Below are positions 21,749-28,875 of a DNA stretch of 64,000 bases, piece after piece. The DNA lies in contig JALUXX010000003.1 in assembly GCA_027013145.1 (NCBI GenBank), forward strand, positions 1 through 64,000, read 5' to 3'. A model generated the notes under the pieces. It ran no database searches. It was not told the DNA's origin and saw nothing but the letters and a program-made list of their open reading frames with translations. A program made the position numbers and the translations under genes. The first letter of the stretch is position 1. Every line of letters starts with the position of its first letter. The DNA comes from Gammaproteobacteria bacterium (GTDB lineage: Bacteria > Pseudomonadota > Gammaproteobacteria > 21-64-14).

Positions 21749-22411
21749 TCAGCGCTTGCGCGCCAGCGTCAGCCCGTCGCCTATCGGGACCAGCGCGAGG
21801 TCGATGCGCTCGTCGCCGGACAGGGCGCGGTTGAAGGCGCGGATCGCCTCGGTGTCGGCGTCGCGTGCATCCGGATCGGCGACGCGTCCGTCCCACAGTA
21901 CGTTGTCGACGGCGATGAGACCGCCGCGCCGCAGCAGCGTGAGGCAGCGCTCGTAGTATTCGTGATAACCGGTCTTGTCGGCGTCGATGAAGGCGAAGTC
22001 GAAACTCCCGGCCGCGCCCTCCTCGAGCAGGCGGTCCAGCGTCTCCAGCGCCGGCGCCAGGCGCAGGTCGATCTTGTGGTCGACGCCGGCCTCGCGCCAG
22101 TAGCGGCGCGCCGTCGCTGTCCACTCGGCGCTGACGTCGCAGGCCACGATGCGCCCGTCGTCCGGGAGCGCCGCGGCGACCGCGAGTGCGCTGTAGCCCG
22201 TGAAAACCCCTACTTCGATCGTACGGCGCGCCCCGAGGAGGCGCACGAGCAGGGCCATGAACTGACCCTGTTCCGGGGCGATCTGCATACCGGCCATGGG
22301 CAAGGTGGCGGTTTCCTGACGCAGGCGGCGCAGCACATCGCTTTCGCGAAGTGAGACTGAGAGCACATACTGGTACAGCGAATCCGCTAGGGTAAAAGTC
22401 CGGTTGCTCAT
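21749..22411 (-). CDS. SAM-dependent O-methyltransferase (Methyltransf_3 family)
   Basis: This 220-residue class I methyltransferase resembles catechol/caffeoyl-CoA O-methyltransferases. Visible motifs are MQIAPEQGQFMALLVRLLGA, the SAM-binding IEVGVFTGYSALAVAAALP, the acidic motif VACDVSAEW, and the metal-binding region FDFAFIDADKTGYHEYYE with LIAVDNVLWDGRV, where Asp and Asn ligate the divalent cation. Residues before the core (SNRTFTLADSLYQYVL) match the bacterial family. The substrate is unknown. It lies between pit and cpdA on the opposite strand with no informative neighbours. Confidence 0.88.
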   Translation of the reverse strand: MSNRTFTLADSLYQYVLSVSLRESDVLRRLRQETATLPMAGMQIAPEQGQFMALLVRLLGARRTIEVGVFTGYSALAVAAALPDDGRIVACDVSAEWTATARRYWREAGVDHKIDLRLAPALETLDRLLEEGAAGSFDFAFIDADKTGYHEYYERCLTLLRRGGLIAVDNVLWDGRVADPDARDADTEAIRAFNRALSGDERIDLALVPIGDGLTLARKR

Positions 22412-22456
22412 GGAGGCATTGGATCCCCGGAACGCGGCGGGATCGGGACATCATCG

Positions 22457-23326
22457 ATGTTGGCGCGGCAGAAGGCAAGGCGGTTCCCGCTCGCGGTACG
22501 CGGTCCGGCGTATCCGGCCGGTGTGAACCCGCACGACGGGGACGGTATCCGGATCGTGCAGGTCACGGACATGCATCTGTACCGCGATGCCGGCCGCACG
22601 CTGCTCGGGGTCGACACGCAACGGTCCTTCGAAGAGGTCCTGGACCGCGCGGTACGTGAGCGCGGGCGACCCGACCTCGTGCTCGCGACCGGGGACCTGG
22701 TGCACGACCGTTCGCGCGCGGGCTACACACGCCTGCGCGGAGTGCTCGCCGGGCTCGGCGTCCCGTTTCTGTGGCTGCCCGGAAACCACGACGATCCGGA
22801 GTGCATGCGCGCGGTGCTCGCCGACGCCGGCGCGAGCGACCCGCGCAGCGTGCGCGTCGGCGACTGGCAGATCGTCCTGCTCGACTCGACGGTCGAGGGC
22901 AGCGACGCCGGGCGCATCGCCGCCGCCGGTCTGCGGGACCTGGACGAGGACCTCGCGCGTTTCCCGGAGCACCACGCCCTGGTCTGTCTGCACCACCCGC
23001 CGGTGCCCATCGGCAGCCGCTGGATGGATGCGATCGGGCTGCAGAACCCCGCCGAGCTGTTCGCGGTGCTCGATCGCCACCCGCAGGTCCGGGCGGTCGT
23101 GTGCGGGCATATCCACCAGGCGTTCGACACCCACCGCGGCGCCGTTCGGATCCTCGGAAGCCCCTCGACCTGTTTCCAATTCAAACCGCGCAGCGAGGAG
23201 TTCGCCGTGGACCGCGCCGCGCCGGGGTACCGCTGGCTCACGCTCGGCGCCGACGGCGCACTCGAGACCGGGGTCGGTCGGATCGAGGACTACTCCGCGG
23301 TGGATATCGCGTCGACCGGCTACTGA
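22457..23326 (+). CDS. cpdA: 3',5'-cyclic-AMP phosphodiesterase CpdA
   Basis: CpdA is a class III calcineurin-like phosphodiesterase that hydrolyses cAMP to AMP. The 289-residue protein has every metal-binding motif in order: DxH in VTDMHLYRD, GDLVHD, GNHDD, HHPP and GHIH followed by QAF. The end reads PGYRWLTLGADG, as in CpdA. An ATG start at 22457 gives ~30 residues before the domain; a GTG at 22523 is an alternative. Two genes downstream lies a protein with two cyclic-nucleotide-binding domains, so the locus may be concerned with cAMP signalling, though that link is inferred from proximity only. Confidence 0.88.
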   Translation: MLARQKARRFPLAVRGPAYPAGVNPHDGDGIRIVQVTDMHLYRDAGRTLLGVDTQRSFEEVLDRAVRERGRPDLVLATGDLVHDRSRAGYTRLRGVLAGLGVPFLWLPGNHDDPECMRAVLADAGASDPRSVRVGDWQIVLLDSTVEGSDAGRIAAAGLRDLDEDLARFPEHHALVCLHHPPVPIGSRWMDAIGLQNPAELFAVLDRHPQVRAVVCGHIHQAFDTHRGAVRILGSPSTCFQFKPRSEEFAVDRAAPGYRWLTLGADGALETGVGRIEDYSAVDIASTGY

Positions 23327-23784
23327 CCCGTCGGTCCGGCGGCGGCGAGGCGCGCGGCCATCTCCCGGATACGGCGGCCTTCCGGAGTCTCCCCCTTTCC
23401 GGCCGCGGTGACGGCGGCGGCGTATTCGGCGAGCAGTGCCGGGAGCGCCTGCAGGATACGGTTCCGGCGCAGGCGCCCGGCGCCGTGCACGGTCCACGCC
23501 GCGCGCCAACGGCAACGCGGTGTCGCGTCGCACACCCTGAGTCCCCATTCGGGGTGGTTCGGCCGCCACTCGTGGCGGCGGATCACCAGCCGATAGGCCT
23601 CGGGTGCGCCGTCGAGGCCGACCGGGGGGCCGTAACATTCGACTTCCAGACGCGGCGCCAGCGCGTCCAGCTCGGTGCCGAGCCGCTCCAGGGCCGCGGT
23701 TGCCGCGGCCGCGGCCGCCGGCCCCCGGGGCGGGGTGACGCTCATGCGTGCCAGCAGCTCGAGGTAGGCGTCGTCCGAATCCAT
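23320..23784 (-). CDS. Hypothetical protein
   Basis: I do not recognise this 154-residue protein. It has an Ala-rich helical N-terminus, a central stretch with EVECYGPPVGLDGAPEAYRL and WRPNHPEWGLRVCDATPRCRW that looks like a folded domain, and a helical C-terminus (ILQALPALLAEYAAAVTAA). There is no signal peptide or membrane helix; two Cys lie in the central block. Its 3' end overlaps cpdA by 7 bp on the opposite strand. ATG 23784 is the first start; an ATG 42 bases downstream (MSVTPP) is possible. Codon use and GC-rich third positions look like real coding sequence. Confidence 0.6.
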   Translation of the reverse strand: MDSDDAYLELLARMSVTPPRGPAAAAAATAALERLGTELDALAPRLEVECYGPPVGLDGAPEAYRLVIRRHEWRPNHPEWGLRVCDATPRCRWRAAWTVHGAGRLRRNRILQALPALLAEYAAAVTAAGKGETPEGRRIREMAARLAAAGPTGQ

Positions 23785-23932
23785 GTCGGCTCGCGGGATC
23801 CCGCATCCACAGGGCGGGCGCGCCGCGCCCGGCGGGGGCGGAAACCCTCAAGAATCGGGCCGCCGCGCCGCCGTCATTGTAGCACCGCGGCGGCGACGCC
23901 CCGGACCGCACACCTCCGATCGGGAACCGAGC

Positions 23933-24781
23933 ATGGGAGCGGCAAAGAAACTCGTTGACGCGGCACGTCTGCGCGGCTTGGTCCCGCTTCATTCGCTCAC
24001 GCCGGATCACCTGCAGGAACTCGCCCGGAAGTCCCCCATCGAGGATCTGCCGGCGGGCGCGGAGGTGTTCGCGACGGGCGATCGCGACGGCAAGGCGGTC
24101 TATCTGCTCTCCGGCGAGGTCGAGCTGAGCGCGCCGGGGGAGGGGGTCCAGCGGCTGCGCGCGGGCACCGAACCGACGCGCTACCCGCTGGCGCATCATC
24201 AGCCCAGGCGCCTGACGGCGCGCGCCCTTGGGCCGGTCTCCGTGCTGCGCATCGACGCCAACCTGCTCGACATGATGCTCGAGTGGCGGCGCACCGATTC
24301 CTACGAGGTCGCCGAGCTGGGCGCAGCGGACGATGCGGGCGAGGAGGACTGGCTGGTCCGGTTCCTGGGCTCCGGCGGTTTCGACCGCATCCCTGCGGGC
24401 GATCTGCAGGCGTTGCTGGCGCGGCTCGAGGAGATCGAGGTGCCCCCCGGCGCCGCCGTGATGAACGCGGGCGACCCCCCCGACGGTTATTACATCGTCA
24501 AGCGCGGGCGCTGCGAGGTCCTGCGGTGTCCCGCCGCCGGCGAGCCGCCGCGGGTCGTCGCCGAACTCGGGCCGGGCGAGACCTTCGGCGAAGAGGCCCT
24601 GATCACCGGGGCGCCGCGCAACGCCACGGTGGTCATGCCCGAGGGCGGCGCGGTGCTGCGCCTGCCGCGCGCGGACTACCGGGCGCTGGTCGCCGATGCC
24701 CTGCTGCAACCGGTGGGTTATGAGCGCGCGCGCACTGCTGCTGCAGGGCGCCGTGCTCCTCGACGTGCGCGGTCCGGATGA
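23933..24781 (+). CDS. Protein with two cyclic-nucleotide-binding domains
   Basis: This is a 282-residue cytosolic protein. The first cNMP-like domain (~10-130) contains LVPLHSLTPDHLQELARKS and VYLLSGEVELSAPGEG and appears degenerate. The second (~140-265) is canonical: FDRIPAGDLQALLARLEEI, GDPPDGYYIVKRGRCEVLR and the phosphate-binding cassette-like FGEEALITGAPRNATV. The last ~16 codons overlap the rhodanese gene in another frame and read as Arg/Ala-rich noise. Family members I know continue directly into a rhodanese domain, which is exactly what the overlapping frame encodes. This may therefore be the N-terminal half of a fused gene broken by a 1-base shift near 24725-24735. It may respond to cAMP; cpdA is close by. 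Confidence 0.85.
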   Translation: MGAAKKLVDAARLRGLVPLHSLTPDHLQELARKSPIEDLPAGAEVFATGDRDGKAVYLLSGEVELSAPGEGVQRLRAGTEPTRYPLAHHQPRRLTARALGPVSVLRIDANLLDMMLEWRRTDSYEVAELGAADDAGEEDWLVRFLGSGGFDRIPAGDLQALLARLEEIEVPPGAAVMNAGDPPDGYYIVKRGRCEVLRCPAAGEPPRVVAELGPGETFGEEALITGAPRNATVVMPEGGAVLRLPRADYRALVADALLQPVGYERARTAAAGRRAPRRARSG

Positions 24782-27700
24782 GCATGCCGCCGACGGGCTC
24801 GAGGGCAGCGTCAACCTGCCCCTGGCCCAGGTGCGCGAGCGCGCCGGCGAGCTGGATCCGGCGCGGCGCTATGTCGTGTATTGCGACAACGGGATTCGCG
24901 GCTCCGCCGCTGCATTGCTCCTGGCGCATCGCGGTTTCGAGGCCTATCCGCTGGAGGGCGGCCTCGAGGCCGTGCCCGCGCATGTCCGCGGCGGTTCGGC
25001 TCCGGCGCAGGTGCGCGCGGCGGACGGTGGCGCGGAATCGGTGCACGAGGCGCGCGCCGAGGTCGCGCGCGAGGCGGCGCGCATGCGCGGGGACGCCGAG
25101 GCCGCGGAGCGCGCCGCCCGCAACGCCGCCCGCGAGGCCGCTGCGGCCCGCGAGCGTGCCCGGCGCGACGCGGACGAGCGCGCGGCGCGCGCCGAAGAGG
25201 CGCGACTGCGGGCGGAGGAGGACGCCGAGCGGCTGCGTGCCGCCCGCGAACGGGCGGAGCGTGAGGCGGCCGCCGAGGCCGAGCGTGTCCGGCGCGATCT
25301 CGAGAGCGCGCGGCGTAAGGCGGGCGCGGAGGCGGCACAACTCAAGTCGGAAGTGACCGAGGCGCGCAACCACGCGCGCGAGCAGGCGCAGCGCGCGGCC
25401 GAGGCCGAGCGCCAGCGCGCCGAGGCCGAACGCCTGGCCGCGCAGATTCGGGACGAGGCCCGGGCGGCGCGCGAGGAGGCGCAGTCCCTTGCGGCGCGCC
25501 TCGAGGAGCACGCGCGGGTCTCGCAGGCGGCGGCCGCAGAGCAGGAGCGGGTCCTGCACGAGCGGCTCGAGACCGAACGCCGCGACGCGGAGGCGCGCGC
25601 GGCGCGGCTGCAGGCGGAGAGCGAGGCCGCGCGCCGCGCACTGGACGAGGAGGCGCAACGGGCCGCGGCGGCCGAGGCCGCGCATCGCGAGGCGCAGGCG
25701 GAACTGGCGCGCATCCGGGAGGAGACCCGCAGCGCCCATACCCAGGCCAAGCAGGAACTCGCCCGCCTCGAGCAGACCCGGCGCGAGGTCGAGGCCGAGG
25801 GGCGCCGGGAGGTCGAGCGCCTGCGCGCGGAGGCCGAACGCCGACGGCAGGACACCGAGGCCGAGATCGCCCGCCTGCGCCAAGAGGCGGAGGCGGCGCG
25901 GCGGCGGGCGGAGGAGGAGGCCGCGCGCGTCGACGCTGCGGAGGCGGCGCGGCGAGCGGCCGAGGAGGAGGTGGCGCGGGTCAAGGCGGAGGCCGAGGCC
26001 ATGCGCCGGCGTTCCGAGGAGGAGGCGCAACGCCTGCGCTCGGAGCTGAGCGCGCTCGAGCAGCGTGCGCGCGAGCAGACGGAACGCTCCTCGCAGGCGG
26101 CGATGGCGCGGCATCGCGCCGAACAGGAGGCCGAACGGGTACGCGAGGCGGAGGCGGCGCGGCGCCAGGTGGAGATCGAGGCCGCGCGCAAGCAGGCCGA
26201 GCAGGAGGTGCTGCGGGTGCAGGCGGCCGAGGTGGCGCGGCGCCGGCGCGCGGAGGCGGAGGCGCAGAGACGCGCCGCGGCGGAGAGCGCACGCGAGCGG
26301 GCGGAGGCCGAGGCGCGCCGGGTACGGGAAGAGGCCGAGGCGGCGCGGCGGGCCGCCGAGGCGGAGGGGCGTCGGATGCGCGCGGCGGCGGCCGCGCTCG
26401 AGCGCCGCCTCGAGGCAGACGCCGCGCGTGCGCGCGAGGAGGAAGAGGCGGCGCGGATCCGGGCCGCCTATCGGGCGCTGGACGCGGAGGCATCGGAAAA
26501 GGCTCCGGCGGCCCCGGAAGGCCCCCCGGACGACACGCCGCCGACCGCTCCGCAGACGGCGACACCGACTCCGGCCCGGGCGGCCGAACCCGCGCTCCGC
26601 GCGCGCACGCGGTTGCCCGACCCCGAACCGCCACCGCCGCTGGATTTCGCCCTTCCCTGGCTCCAGGACCTGGAAACGGGGGAGGAGGCGGCGGCAGGGA
26701 CGGCGGGCGGCGAGGGATCGGCACCTGAGGAGGCCCCCGAGGCGGTAGAGGACTTCGAGATACTCCCGGCGATCCCGGAGATCGCGCATCCGGCGGCTGC
26801 GGACGATGCCGCGCTCCCGTCGGCGACGGCCGCTGCGGCCCCACCCCCGAAGGCGTCGCAGCCTTCCGCGCCCGGTCGCCCGCCCGCGGCGGATGCCACG
26901 CCCACGACCGTCGCCGCCTCGTCCGCTTCCCCGGCGCGGTCTCCCGGCGGGGGGGCGGGCGGATCCCCCAGCGCATTCCCGGGCGGATTCCCGGCCGGAT
27001 CCCCGGGCGGATCCCCGGCCGGATCCCGGGCGGGCGCGCGAGCGGAAATCCCGGCGCCGCGCGCTTCACGGGTACGCTCGGGTCGCGTCGGCTTCGCGCT
27101 CGTCGCCGGGGTCGTGTTCGCGGTCGGGGTGGCCTTTGCGCTGTATTCGCTGGCGCCGCGCCCGCGCGGGACGGGTGCTGCGCCCGCCGCGCCGCAGACG
27201 GCTCCCGCGTCGGTGCCGGCGTCCGCCCCGACCCCCACCCCCGCGCCGACGTCCGTGCCCACCCCGGTCCCGTCGGCCGCCGCGCCGCCGGAGCCGCCGG
27301 AAAAGGCGGCACCGGCGCGGCCGGAGCCGGTTGCGCCGCCGGTCCTTCCTTCTGCCCCGGCCTCGCGGCCGGCACCGGTCGTGTCGCCCGCTGCGGCCAC
27401 GGGGGGCCGCGAGACGCCGCCCGCTCCCGAGGTCGCGCCGAAGCCGGGACCGGAATCGCCGTTCAGGCCCGAATCGCGTGGGGCGGCGTCCCCCGCGGCG
27501 GGTCCGTCCCGGGAGAAGGCCCCGTCCCCGGAGAAGGTCCCGCCGGTGACCTCGACCCCCGCGCGGTCGCAGCCGGCGGTGCGCGCCGCCCCCCCGGCGC
27601 CGTCGCGGGAGAACCTGGTGCCGGGTGAAGCGCCGCCCGGTGCAGGGCCCGTTCCGGCCCGTGGCACGGGCCCGGGGGCCGCCGCGCGCGTGCGGGCCGA

Positions 27701-28289
27701 ACGGCGTGCACTCGAGGCCGCGCAGCGACGGTTGCAGCAACGTCTCGGGGCGCAGGGGGCGAAGGGTGCGGCGGCCGCTTCCGCGCCGAAGGCGGTGTCG
27801 GGGGCGCGACCCGTACCACCGGCGTCGGCGCCCGCAGCCGAACCTTCGGGCAATTCCGGGACCGCGCCGACCGGGACCGCGCCGACCGGGACCACGTCGA
27901 CCGGGACCACGTCGACCGGGACCGGGCCGACGCCCAGCGCGCCGAACCGCACGGCCGGGGTGAGGGGGATGCCGGGGACGAGCGCGGCGAAGGCGTCGCC
28001 GCCGCGCCCCGGGGCCACGCCCGCCGCGCCGGCCGGCGCGGTCACGCCGCCGCCGGTCCCCGGCGCGCCCGGAAAGGCGTCACCGGCCGGCAAGGGCGCC
28101 GCCACCCCGGTGCCCGCAGCGACCCCGGCGCCCGCAGCGACCCCGGTGCCCGCAACGGCGCCGGCGCCCGCGCCGCCCGCGGCGGTCAAGGCGCCGGGGG
28201 CGGTCGAGGGAGGGGGCGCCCCGGGGGTGACCTCCGCCGCGCCGTCGGCCGCGGGCAGCGGGACGCCGCCGGCACCGGCCGCGCCCTGA
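24720..28289 (+). CDS. Rhodanese domain, very long coiled coil, transmembrane helix, Pro/Ala-rich tail
   Basis: This is a 1,189-residue protein read from ATG 24720. A rhodanese domain occupies ~1-95, with LLDVRGPDEHAADG and the active-site loop YCDNGIRGSAAALLLAHRGF (Cys ~55, C-x4-R). From ~107 to ~590 is an uninterrupted Arg/Ala/Glu-rich heptad-like coiled coil resembling TolA or kinesin-like low-complexity coils. A Pro/Ala linker, one membrane helix VGFALVAGVVFAVGVAFALY (~790-813) and a ~375-residue Pro/Ala/Thr tail follow, with tandem repeats. The rhodanese and coil would be cytoplasmic and the tail probably periplasmic (inferred). The function is unknown; a tension-bearing or scaffold role is a guess. 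It overlaps the cNMP gene and may be its continuation after a frameshift. Confidence 0.75.
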   Translation: MSARALLLQGAVLLDVRGPDEHAADGLEGSVNLPLAQVRERAGELDPARRYVVYCDNGIRGSAAALLLAHRGFEAYPLEGGLEAVPAHVRGGSAPAQVRAADGGAESVHEARAEVAREAARMRGDAEAAERAARNAAREAAAARERARRDADERAARAEEARLRAEEDAERLRAARERAEREAAAEAERVRRDLESARRKAGAEAAQLKSEVTEARNHAREQAQRAAEAERQRAEAERLAAQIRDEARAAREEAQSLAARLEEHARVSQAAAAEQERVLHERLETERRDAEARAARLQAESEAARRALDEEAQRAAAAEAAHREAQAELARIREETRSAHTQAKQELARLEQTRREVEAEGRREVERLRAEAERRRQDTEAEIARLRQEAEAARRRAEEEAARVDAAEAARRAAEEEVARVKAEAEAMRRRSEEEAQRLRSELSALEQRAREQTERSSQAAMARHRAEQEAERVREAEAARRQVEIEAARKQAEQEVLRVQAAEVARRRRAEAEAQRRAAAESARERAEAEARRVREEAEAARRAAEAEGRRMRAAAAALERRLEADAARAREEEEAARIRAAYRALDAEASEKAPAAPEGPPDDTPPTAPQTATPTPARAAEPALRARTRLPDPEPPPPLDFALPWLQDLETGEEAAAGTAGGEGSAPEEAPEAVEDFEILPAIPEIAHPAAADDAALPSATAAAAPPPKASQPSAPGRPPAADATPTTVAASSASPARSPGGGAGGSPSAFPGGFPAGSPGGSPAGSRAGARAEIPAPRASRVRSGRVGFALVAGVVFAVGVAFALYSLAPRPRGTGAAPAAPQTAPASVPASAPTPTPAPTSVPTPVPSAAAPPEPPEKAAPARPEPVAPPVLPSAPASRPAPVVSPAAATGGRETPPAPEVAPKPGPESPFRPESRGAASPAAGPSREKAPSPEKVPPVTSTPARSQPAVRAAPPAPSRENLVPGEAPPGAGPVPARGTGPGAAARVRAERRALEAAQRRLQQRLGAQGAKGAAAASAPKAVSGARPVPPASAPAAEPSGNSGTAPTGTAPTGTTSTGTTSTGTGPTPSAPNRTAGVRGMPGTSAAKASPPRPGATPAAPAGAVTPPPVPGAPGKASPAGKGAATPVPAATPAPAATPVPATAPAPAPPAAVKAPGAVEGGGAPGVTSAAPSAAGSGTPPAPAAP
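26957..27028 (+). repeat. Six 12-bp tandem repeats in the rhodanese/coiled-coil gene
   Basis: Units of 12 bases of the form CGGGCGGATCCC or CGGCCGGATCCC occupy 26957-27028; units two and three are diverged. In frame they encode Gly/Ala-Gly-Ser/Phe-Pro blocks just before the membrane helix. The repeat length is a multiple of three, so copy-number change keeps the frame. Confidence 0.85.
27856..27930 (+). repeat. Five 15-bp tandem repeats in the Pro/Ala-rich tail
   Basis: Five units begin with CCGGGACC at 27856, 27871, 27886, 27901 and 27916. The first two end CGCGCCGA, the next two end ACGTCGA, and the fifth ends GGGCCGA. They encode TGT-A/S-P/T-type pentapeptides in the periplasm-facing tail. 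Pairs of identical units suggest recent slippage or unequal crossing-over. Confidence 0.88.
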
Positions 28290-28313
28290 TCGTCCGCGCG
28301 CGCGGCGCCGCGC

Positions 28314-28832
28314 TCAGTGGGGCGATGCGGTCGCCGGCGGGTGCGGTGCCGCGGCCGGGTGTGCAGGCGCGGCGACGTAGTCGAACATCTCCGCGTGCAG
28401 CGGCCAGCCCGAGCCGTCGGTGACGACCACCGTCCAGCGGCCGGTCTGATCCGGGTCCAGCGTCTTCATCGAGTAGACGCGCCAGCGCGGACCCCCGATC
28501 TTGAAGCGGACCTCGGCCATGATCCTGCCGTGGTACATCCAGCGATGGACGATCGTGCGGCCGGCCATGCCGCGGATCTCGGTGAAGTAGTAGACGTGAT
28601 CGACCGAGTTGGGGAGGGTCACCACGTCGTCGACGGGTTCCCGGTCGCGGATCGCGCGCGTGAACTGCGAGCGCACCACCGGATCCGGGTGAGCGGCCGG
28701 CGTGGCCGGTGCGGCCGGGGGCTGGGGGGAGGCGGCCGGGGGGGTGCGCGCGGACGCGACCGGACCCGCGGCCGCCAGCGCCAGCGCCAGTGCCGGCAGG
28801 ATGCGCTGCAGATGCAGGTGGACGGTGTTCAT
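28314..28832 (-). CDS. Secreted DUF2914 protein
   Basis: This is a 172-residue exported protein. The signal peptide is LQRILPALALALAAAGPVASA, then a Pro/Ala linker, then a DUF2914 domain (~50-155) with VVRSQFTRAIRDREPVDDVV, the strand VYYFTEIRGMAGRTIVHRW, MAEVRFKIGGPRWRVYS and TGRWTVVVTDGSG. A Pro/His/Ala tail ends it. The domain's function is unknown; it is typically periplasmic or appended to membrane proteins. It converges with the rhodanese/coiled-coil gene, 24 bp apart, and precedes ptsP in the reverse direction; no functional link is clear. Confidence 0.82.
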   Translation of the reverse strand: MNTVHLHLQRILPALALALAAAGPVASARTPPAASPQPPAAPATPAAHPDPVVRSQFTRAIRDREPVDDVVTLPNSVDHVYYFTEIRGMAGRTIVHRWMYHGRIMAEVRFKIGGPRWRVYSMKTLDPDQTGRWTVVVTDGSGWPLHAEMFDYVAAPAHPAAAPHPPATASPH

Positions 28833-28875
28833 GATGCCTCGCTCCCCCGCTTCGTGACCACCCGGCGGGATCGGC

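Noticed and set aside
27856-27930. Short regular repeats that might be taken for a CRISPR array
   Set aside because: Units of 15 bp follow each other without spacers and lie within a coding sequence; no cas genes are present.
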